A stretch of 64,000 bases of DNA from Oribacterium sp. oral taxon 078 str. F0262. GTDB taxonomy: Bacteria > Bacillota > Clostridia > Lachnospirales > Lachnospiraceae. Positions 58,270 to 64,000 of this stretch are shown here, one piece after another. The stretch covers positions 500,393 through 564,392 of the forward strand of contig NZ_GG729935.1 of the NCBI RefSeq assembly GCF_000160135.1. Reading direction: 5' to 3'. The translations under genes were made by a program, and so were the position numbers. The first letter of the stretch is position 1, and the number at the start of each line of letters is the position of its first letter. The notes below the pieces were generated by a model that saw only the letters and a list, made by a program, of their open reading frames with translations, was not told the DNA's origin and made no database searches.

Positions 58270-58776
58270 CTATTTTTTCAGATTCGGCTTCGCGATCTTG
58301 AGGCTCTCATCTTCTGTCTTGGTCTCCTCCTTCAGAAGATGCCCGATCCAGTGCTTCTGCCGCGTCTCGAAGCGATAGGACTTTCCGTCGATGATATGCT
58401 CTCCCACATACATGCGGCCCTGCTGTCCATCGGACTCCGGCTGCAGGTAGTAGGTCCCGGAATTATCTGTCAGCCAGCCGGTCTGCATCCATCCCTTCTC
58501 ATCGAAATAATACCAGTCCCCTCTTCCCTTATAATCCAGGAAGCACCAGTTCGCCGCCCAGGTTCCGTTCGGATACTGATAGGCCCACTTTCCGTTGGAA
58601 TACTTCCTCCACTCGCCCTTCCTCGGGGCCTCCGGGCCGTCGATATTATCATAGCCGGAGCCGCCGTTTACCGGATAGACAGAAAAGGCATCGCTGCTGC
58701 CGGCAAAAGCCGCCGCCGTCATCCCCATCGTCATTACCGCCGCAAGTGCACAAACAACAAGTCCCTTCTTGAACAT
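58270..58776 (-). CDS. Secreted protein with cell-wall (choline-binding-like) repeats
   Basis: 168 residues from ATG 58776 (GGGAGG upstream). Signal peptide ending AAAFAGS; repeats of the choline-binding type follow (EWRKYSNGKWAYQYPNGTW, GDWYYFDEKGWMQTGWL). The C-terminal 45 residues are charged and lack repeats. It resembles the CAP protein at 37855 in its repeat region. A wall-attachment role is likely; no enzymatic domain. Confidence 0.82.
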   Translation of the reverse strand: MFKKGLVVCALAAVMTMGMTAAAFAGSSDAFSVYPVNGGSGYDNIDGPEAPRKGEWRKYSNGKWAYQYPNGTWAANWCFLDYKGRGDWYYFDEKGWMQTGWLTDNSGTYYLQPESDGQQGRMYVGEHIIDGKSYRFETRQKHWIGHLLKEETKTEDESLKIAKPNLKK

Positions 58777-59003
58777 CCTCTTTTCCTCCCAGTTTCCCTT
58801 CCATGGCAATTCTCTTTTAATGACAAAATCATATATTGGTTTTGTCTTAAAAATCGTTTAATTTTATCGCAATGATACCGTTCCGGGAAGAAAATGTCAA
58901 GTCCTTCTTTTCCGGGGGCAGTCTCTGCCCCTGATCCCGGGAGGATGCCGCAAAAAGGCGGCGCGGCCTTCTCCTCTCCCTTAGCTCCCGGTCCTTCCCC
59001 AGG

Positions 59004-60287
59004 CTATTCCGAAAAGACCTTCCGGAGATTCTGAAGCTCCGGCTGAGCGGCCGCATCGTCGAAATTCTGATAGTCGAAGATGCCAAAGCCCTGGACCTCC
59101 CCGCTCTCCCGCGCGGCCCTGACCTCTCTTGCGAGAATGTCCTGGAAGCGGAGCCACTCCGGCGTGCTGTTTCCGTCCCAGCTCTTCGTCCCCGCCTTAT
59201 AGAGAGCCAGTCCCACCATGAGCTTGACCGGACTCTTCTTCTCCCTCTTCAGCTTTACCCAGCTCGCAAGGCACTCGGCATAGGCATGCTTCGCCGGCGT
59301 TCCCTTCCCGGTTTTCGCCTCAAAGCCGTGGTAGATCTGCGGCATGATATAGTCCACATAATCGGCGGAGGACATCCAGCGGTCGATATCCACAAAGTAG
59401 GCCTTCTCACTCCGGAGGCTGGAGAGAAGGGGGACCGGGCTCACGCCGAAGACCGCATCCTTCTTCACTTCATGCACCGTCCTGTGCACCGCGAGGACGA
59501 GCTTTGAGACATTGTCCCTCCTCCAGTCGGAGAGGGAGAGCGTGGAGCCGGAGCTCTCATAATCCGCCTTATCAAAGCTCTTCTCCGGATCGCTGTCATC
59601 GAGCGCGGGATAGAAGTAGTCGTCAAACTGAACGCCGTCGATATCGTAATTCGCGCAGAGCTCCCGGATCGCCCCCGTGAGATAATTCCGCACCTCCTCA
59701 CTGGACGGATTCAGATAATACTCTCCCCCGTGAAGGAGGACATTTCTCTTTTTCGCCGGGTCCGCCGCCCATTTCTTCACGATCGAGCTCTCCGGGATGT
59801 CGGCCCATTTCACGAGATAGCCGCTCACCCGATAGGGATTGACCCAGGCGTGAAAGCGAAGGCCGTGCCGATGCGCGCTCTCGATCATATACGCGAGCGG
59901 ATCGAAGGAAGGGCTCTTCTCCTTTGTCACCATAAAGCGGGAGGCCGGAAAGCTCTGGAGCTTCTGTCCGTAGCTGTCCGAATGGCTGTGGACATGGCAG
60001 AAAATCGCATTCATCCCCTCTGCCTGGATCTCCGTCATTACCCTGTCCGCCCGCTCCTTGAATTCCGCCTCCGACTTCGGCATCTCATTCCAGTCGAGGT
60101 AGGAAAACCATACGCCGCGAAGCTCCTTCTCCGAGGATGCCGAATCCGCGGCATAGGAGAAGAAGCCAAGAGCGGGCTCCAGAAAGACCATAAAAAAGAT
60201 CAGAAAGAGGAAAAACAGCAGCACGCCCCCGAAGGCGCAGTTCTCAAAGCCCCGTCTCTCCCTCCGATCATCATCCTGTCTGACCAT
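59004..60287 (-). CDS. GHL10-family glycosidase-like protein (DUF187-type), membrane anchored
   Basis: 427 residues from ATG 60287. One N-terminal membrane helix (about 22-45), then ELRGVWFSYLDWNEMPKSEAEF, GMNAIFCHVHSHSDSYG, FHAWVNPYRVSG and YDIDGVQFDDYFYP, all typical of glycosyl-hydrolase-like 10 proteins. The repeated Asp in DGVQFDDYFYP is thought catalytic. The family acts on envelope polysaccharides, possibly de-N-acetylated peptidoglycan; the substrate here is not established. Confidence 0.9.
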   Translation of the reverse strand: MVRQDDDRRERRGFENCAFGGVLLFFLFLIFFMVFLEPALGFFSYAADSASSEKELRGVWFSYLDWNEMPKSEAEFKERADRVMTEIQAEGMNAIFCHVHSHSDSYGQKLQSFPASRFMVTKEKSPSFDPLAYMIESAHRHGLRFHAWVNPYRVSGYLVKWADIPESSIVKKWAADPAKKRNVLLHGGEYYLNPSSEEVRNYLTGAIRELCANYDIDGVQFDDYFYPALDDSDPEKSFDKADYESSGSTLSLSDWRRDNVSKLVLAVHRTVHEVKKDAVFGVSPVPLLSSLRSEKAYFVDIDRWMSSADYVDYIMPQIYHGFEAKTGKGTPAKHAYAECLASWVKLKREKKSPVKLMVGLALYKAGTKSWDGNSTPEWLRFQDILAREVRAARESGEVQGFGIFDYQNFDDAAAQPELQNLRKVFSE

Positions 60288-60541
60288 ATTCCATCCTTTC
60301 CGCCTCATTCCGGGATAAGCCTCCCCGCAGGGCGCTCAGGAGAGCCCCGCAAAAAGAAGGCTCTGCGCCGAAGCCGAAGCCTCCGACATTCCCGTCCTCA
60401 TGGGCTCCTCCCGCCTTCCGCGGATTGGAGCAAAGGTATTGGGATCATAATACTACAAGGCGGAAAGGAATACTTTAAACTTTTCCTGACACTTCGCTTT
60501 CGAAATCTGTCAGAGAGGAAAAATCAGACTGCCGTATCCCC

Positions 60542-62047
60542 TCAATTTTTCTTTGCATCCGACTTCTCCTGTATGGAGATGGATTTCAAAATCTCAAGCT
60601 CTGTCTCGTTGAGCGGTGAGAGCTCTGCCTCCGGAATGGAAAAGTCAACTTCCACGATGACTCCGTCGGCATAGGTGATGGCCGTCTTCCGAAGCATCGT
60701 ATAGGCGGGCAGTGTGCTCTCATCCAGCTGGAGCAAAACGAGAAAGCCGCGGTCCCCGACGACCTGAACTCCTGCCTCCTCCTCCCGGATGAAGTGCCCC
60801 ACCACAAAATTGGAGGCAAAGCTCTTTCGCTCCGGCTCTCTCCCGGCGGACACGGAGACCTCGATCCCGTATTCCGGATTATAGTCTATCGTATTCCTAT
60901 GGAAGTGGTAGAGAGGACCCGTTTTCCCGGAGTTATAGATCTCCGGGATCTTCATGCTGACTTCCTTATCCTTTTCCTTATGGGACAGCGTGACGACGCC
61001 GCCCGAGAAGGAGGAGACATCCTCCAGGCTCTTTGGATCCACCTTCTTAAGATCCGAAAGATATCCATCCAGCAGAGAAACTATATCCGGATGATCCTTC
61101 AGCTTCCACTTCTTCTGATCCACATCAGGATCCAGCTTGATCTTCTCCATCCGCTCCGTATATCCCGGATTTTTGTCCGCCTTCACCGCCTTTTTATCCA
61201 CGATGGAGAGGGAATCCAGGCGCACGGCGTCCGGCACCTCCACCGGCACCGTGTGCACGGATTTCACGATCTCCTCCATCCCCTCCTCCGTGAAGGGCTC
61301 ACCCGTAAAGCCCTTGTACTGATCCGCGGTCAGCATATGCTCGAAGCAAAGCTCTACCAATCTGTTCTGCAAAAAGCTTTGAAAAATCACAAAGTCGTTC
61401 TCAACATCTTTTGAGCTGTCACCATCCTTGCTCCTGGAGATTTTTTTGTAGGAGACTCTGAGCCATTTCGTCCCATCCAGATCGATCAGTTTTTCCTGCA
61501 AATCTTCTGAGTCCTCCGGACCAAAATAAGTATCCTCCAAACTATAGAAGCGGTTCTTATAATTCCGGACGAATGGACTGCTGCCCTCCTCGGTCTTGAG
61601 CGTCACATTGGCATAGCGCCGCTCGTCGGATACCGTGACACAAGCCTGGATTTTCTCCGGATCGTCATAGATATAATATCCCTCCTTTGGAATATAGACC
61701 GCGATGGGACCCGCGCTTTTGAGGACCGCATTTTCATCCTTCAAAGAGGAGGTGTTCTCCTTTTTCTCATAATTCACCTTGCTGATCTCTTCCAGCGCGG
61801 AGAGGAGCTCGGGGGGCTGTTCCTCCTTCTTGCTTCCCTCTCCCTTTTTTGCTCCTTCCTCCTTTTTCTCACCCGCTGCCGCACCGGAAGGCGCCTCTGT
61901 GCTCTTTTCCGTGCTTTTTTCTGTGCTCTCTTTCTCCTTTCCCCGCTCCTCTCCCTTTTTCTGAGGAGAGCAAGCTGTCAAGGCCAAAAAAGAAAGCAGA
62001 ACACAAAGCCCCGCTCTCCCGATTCTCTTCCCGTTTTTTACTCTCAT
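60542..62047 (-). CDS. Lipoprotein with Lys/Glu-rich linker, function unknown
   Basis: 501 residues from ATG 62047 (GAGGAA upstream). Lipobox LALTAC puts the Cys at 26. A low-complexity linker (30-80, with EKSTEKSTEAP) follows; the rest is one large mixed alpha-beta region with SAGPIAVYIPKEGYYIYDDPEKIQ and a second half containing HFIREEEAGVQVVGDRGFLVLLQ. No family was recognised. It starts 63 bases after murA ends, so it is probably co-transcribed with murA. Confidence 0.75.
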   Translation of the reverse strand: MRVKNGKRIGRAGLCVLLSFLALTACSPQKKGEERGKEKESTEKSTEKSTEAPSGAAAGEKKEEGAKKGEGSKKEEQPPELLSALEEISKVNYEKKENTSSLKDENAVLKSAGPIAVYIPKEGYYIYDDPEKIQACVTVSDERRYANVTLKTEEGSSPFVRNYKNRFYSLEDTYFGPEDSEDLQEKLIDLDGTKWLRVSYKKISRSKDGDSSKDVENDFVIFQSFLQNRLVELCFEHMLTADQYKGFTGEPFTEEGMEEIVKSVHTVPVEVPDAVRLDSLSIVDKKAVKADKNPGYTERMEKIKLDPDVDQKKWKLKDHPDIVSLLDGYLSDLKKVDPKSLEDVSSFSGGVVTLSHKEKDKEVSMKIPEIYNSGKTGPLYHFHRNTIDYNPEYGIEVSVSAGREPERKSFASNFVVGHFIREEEAGVQVVGDRGFLVLLQLDESTLPAYTMLRKTAITYADGVIVEVDFSIPEAELSPLNETELEILKSISIQEKSDAKKN

Positions 62048-62110
62048 ACTGATTTCCTCTCCCTTTCCGAATCTCTTCTGCCATAGCCCCCGGGGAGAGT
62101 GCTCCATCCC

Positions 62111-63409
62111 CTAGCCCACTCTCATCCGGAATTTCTGCGCCTCTCTCTCGTCCTCCACAAGCTGGATCTCCGCGCCAAGAGCCTGGAGCTTTCGCTCAAA
62201 GTGCTCATAGCCCCTCTGGATATAGCCGATCTCTCGCACCGTGGTAATGCCCTCTGCACAGAGTCCCGCGATGACGAGAGCCGCCCCGGCCCGAAGATCC
62301 AGCGCATTGACCGAAGCCCCCGTATAGGACCGGATGCCGTCTATGATGGAGACATTCCCCTCCACCTTGATCGCTCCCCCCATCCTCGCGAGCTCATCGA
62401 CATACTTAAAGCGGCTCTCAAAGATCGATTCCGTCACGACGGAAATCCCCCTCGCAAGGCCGAGTGTCACCGAGATCTGCGGCTGCATATCGGTGGGGAA
62501 GCCCGGGTAGGGCAGGGTCTTTACATCCGTCGGACGCTGTACGGCGCTTCCGATCACGCGGATGGATTCATCGTATTCCACGACCGTATTCCCCATCTCG
62601 ACGAGCTTTGCGGAGATGGACTCCAGGTGCTTGGGGATGACATTTTTGATGAGGATATCCCCGCGGCTTGCCGCAGCGGCACACATGAAGGTCCCCGCCT
62701 CGATCTGATCCGGAATCACGGCATAGCTCGTACCGTGGAGCCGCTTTACCCCGCGGATGCGGATCGTGTCGGTCCCCGCCCCGCGGATATTCGCCCCCAT
62801 ACTGTTCAGGAAATTCGCGACATCCACGATATGCGGCTCCTTCGCGACATTTTCGATCGTCGTCTTCCTCTCCGAAAGCACAGCCGCCAGCATGATATTG
62901 ATCGTCGCGCCGACCGATACGACATCCAGGTAAATGTGCGTACCCTTAAGGCCGTCCTTCGCCTCCGCGACGACGCAGCCGTTCTGAATCCGGATATCCG
63001 TGCCGAGCGCGCGAAAGCCCTTCAAATGCTGATCGATAGGGCGGGAACCGATCGCGCAGCCCCCCGGGAGCGGTACGACCGCGCTGTGATACTTCCCAAG
63101 CAGTGCCCCGATAAAGTAATAGGAGGCGCGGATCCTCCGGATAAACTCATCGTTGATGCTGAGCTCCCGGATCCCCGCCGCACAGATGGAAACCGTATGG
63201 CTCCCCGTGCGCTCCACCGCCGCCCCCAGCTCTCTCAGGACATCCAGCATAACATTGACATCGCGGACGTCCGGGAGATTCTCGATCACCACGGTATCAT
63301 CTGTAAGGATTGCCGCCGCTATCAGGCCAAGGGCCGCGTTCTTTGCGCCCCCGATCACCACTTCTCCGCGGAGCGGATGTCCGCCCCTCATGATAAATTG
63401 CTGTTCCAT
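62111..63409 (-). CDS. murA: UDP-N-acetylglucosamine 1-carboxyvinyltransferase
   Basis: 432 residues from ATG 63409; the frame further upstream crosses the promoter. It starts MEQQFIMRGGHPLRGEVVIGG with AKNAALGL next, has the catalytic loop PLPGGCAIGSRPIDQHLKG with a Cys at the fosfomycin-target position (so sensitivity to fosfomycin is predicted) and the RAGAALVIAGLCAEGITTV segment. First committed step of peptidoglycan synthesis. Transcribed from its own promoter, next to an IS30-like element. Confidence 0.96.
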   Translation of the reverse strand: MEQQFIMRGGHPLRGEVVIGGAKNAALGLIAAAILTDDTVVIENLPDVRDVNVMLDVLRELGAAVERTGSHTVSICAAGIRELSINDEFIRRIRASYYFIGALLGKYHSAVVPLPGGCAIGSRPIDQHLKGFRALGTDIRIQNGCVVAEAKDGLKGTHIYLDVVSVGATINIMLAAVLSERKTTIENVAKEPHIVDVANFLNSMGANIRGAGTDTIRIRGVKRLHGTSYAVIPDQIEAGTFMCAAAASRGDILIKNVIPKHLESISAKLVEMGNTVVEYDESIRVIGSAVQRPTDVKTLPYPGFPTDMQPQISVTLGLARGISVVTESIFESRFKYVDELARMGGAIKVEGNVSIIDGIRSYTGASVNALDLRAGAALVIAGLCAEGITTVREIGYIQRGYEHFERKLQALGAEIQLVEDEREAQKFRMRVG

Positions 63410-63518
63410 CTCTCCCCTATGCCGGGCAAAAAACAAAGCGTTCCCGACGAACGCTGTCTCTCTGTCTCCCACTCTCCGCCCCCGGTATGGGGACGGAAAT
63501 TCCCCTATTTCGCGCCTA

Positions 63519-63547
63519 ATTATAATGCCTGCTCCCGCAATTTGCAA
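63519..63547 (-). promoter_or_regulatory. Promoter of murA
   Basis: Minus strand TTGCAA (63542-63547), 17-base spacer, perfect TATAAT (63519-63524). The murA leader is about 105 bases. Confidence 0.8.
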
Positions 63548-63610
63548 GACATAGCCTGGGCGGATGCGATTTCCGCGGCAGGTTTTGGCGCAGGTGTTAA
63601 TTGCTATTCG

Positions 63611-63684
63611 AAGTTCCACCTGGAAATCTGAAAGGTGGAACTTAATTCTTCCGAAGAATGGGATGGAAGTTAATTCTTCTGAAA
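63611..63684. repeat. Inverted and direct repeats at the left flank of the IS30-like element
   Basis: AAGTTCCACC (63611-63620) and GGTGGAACTT (63634-63643) form a perfect inverted repeat. Its right arm starts a direct repeat: GGAACTTAATTCTTCCGAA (63637-63655) recurs as GGAAGTTAATTCTTCTGAA (63665-63683), 28 bases apart. These may be the terminal inverted repeat and transposase-binding sites of the element. Confidence 0.55.
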
Positions 63685-63690
63685 AAGTAT

Positions 63691-63696
63691 TATAAT
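63691..63696 (+). promoter_or_regulatory. Probable -10 of the transposase promoter
   Basis: A perfect TATAAT on the plus strand 48 bases before the transposase ATG. The -35 region (AAGTTA) is poor. The repeat copies lie directly upstream, so binding there could control the promoter. Confidence 0.5.
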
Positions 63697-63744
63697 GGAG
63701 GTCTTGGTCCACCACCTGTTGCTCCGACCAGAACAGGAGGATCC

Positions 63745-64000
63745 ATGACTAAATATAAGCAGCTTACCCTTGATGATCGGCTCTTGATCGAGGCTGGTCT
63801 CAAGGAGGGGAATTCCTTCAAGGGCATCGGCGAGAGGATCGGTAAGGACTGCTCCACCGTCTCGAAAGAGGTCCGCTCTCACCTGGTATTTAAGAAAAGC
63901 GGAGCCTACGGCAGGCCGTTCAATGACTGCATCAACCGCAAGGGATGCCGGATTTCCAGCGTCTGCAAGGCATGTTCACCGGAAAAAGCGCGGGTTCGTT
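63745..64000 (+). CDS. IS30-family transposase, N-terminal part (3' partial)
   Basis: 85 visible residues from ATG 63745 (AGGAGG four bases upstream); the gene runs off the window. KYKQLTLDDRLLIEAGLKEG, then SFKGIGERIGKDCSTVSKEVRSHLVF, is the N-terminal helix-turn-helix of IS30-type DDE transposases, followed by a Cys-rich stretch (CINRKGCRISSVCKACSPEKARV) typical of one IS30 subgroup. The catalytic DDE part is outside the window, so intactness cannot be judged. Confidence 0.88.
   Translation, partial: MTKYKQLTLDDRLLIEAGLKEGNSFKGIGERIGKDCSTVSKEVRSHLVFKKSGAYGRPFNDCINRKGCRISSVCKACSPEKARVR

Larger units (their letters stand above)
63611..64000 (+). mobile_element. IS30-like insertion sequence, left part
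   Basis: The transposase gene start, its promoter and the inverted/direct repeats before it define the left side of the element. The left boundary near 63611 is a guess, as the right end lies beyond the window and no target duplication can be checked. Confidence 0.6.

Overview
The window reads as a stretch of chromosome from a GC-rich, anaerobic, low-oxygen-adapted Firmicute, most likely a member of the Lachnospiraceae or a close relative. The grounds are the gene set (DUF6382, DUF5702 and DUF6110 proteins, DUF4127, FeoB-associated Cys-rich protein, RqcP, DivIC, CIRCE/HrcA control), strong AGGAGG ribosome sites, consensus sigma-A promoters with 17-base spacers, and GC-rich CTCC/GGAG-dominated codon use. 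No rRNA, tRNA or CRISPR array was recognised. The species cannot be named from this sequence.

Layout. 1-5.8 kb (+): the distal half of a Tad/Flp type IVc pilus operon (TadC-like protein cut by the window edge, Flp pilin, DUF5702 protein, TadE-like protein with a zinc-finger-like tail, prepilin peptidase, a small membrane protein, DUF6382 protein). 5.7-12.3 kb (-): FMN-riboswitch-controlled ribU, then the housekeeping cluster hup-rqcP-divIC-tilS-hpt, followed by a GH13 amylase and tcdA. 12.4-17.4 kb (-): sugar ABC transporter (binding protein and two permeases, no ATPase) with a DUF4127 protein. 17.7-23 kb (+): an SDR oxidoreductase, lon under a CIRCE operator, and a ROK regulator. 23-26.8 kb: ferrous iron uptake (feoA, feoA, feoB, Cys-rich protein) divergent from a DtxR-family repressor, with a DtxR-like box inside the feo promoter. 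27-32.5 kb (-): two P-type metal ATPases, one next to a DUF6110 protein and one in an arsR-HMA-ATPase operon.

32.9-43 kb (-): glutathione peroxidase, a lipoprotein amidase, a zinc-ribbon/YARHG protein with a membrane-anchored partner, a CAP-domain secreted protein, and a ppk1 / nucleoside-phosphorylase-like / spore-photoproduct-lyase-like group. 43.5 kb (+): a two-TOBE molbindin preceded by a leader containing an internal duplication. 44-48.4 kb (-): nth, dCMP deaminase, Sua5, and a GH18 cell-wall hydrolase. 48.8-56.2 kb (-): the conserved rho ... rpmE-DUF1385-prmC-prfA translation/termination cluster, interrupted by a lipoprotein plus an ECF sigma/RsiV-like anti-sigma pair. 56.6-63.4 kb: an unknown membrane-anchored protein (+), a TetR regulator, a small membrane protein, a cell-wall-binding-repeat protein, a GHL10-type glycosidase, a lipoprotein and murA (all -). 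The window ends inside an IS30-like transposase.

The themes that recur are envelope building and remodelling (murA, amidase, GH18, GHL10, CAP, choline-binding-like repeats), metal homeostasis (Feo, two P1B ATPases, DtxR, ArsR), and protein quality/translation (lon, rqcP, prfA, prmC, tilS, tcdA, sua5). Several intergenic gaps hold tandem or dispersed direct repeats rather than genes. No clearly new defence or biosynthetic system was found; the best leads are the zinc-tailed TadE protein, the duplicated leader before the molbindin gene, the DUF4127/sugar-ABC linkage, the DUF6110/SCA-motif ATPase pair and the sigma/anti-sigma insertion in the rho-prfA cluster.
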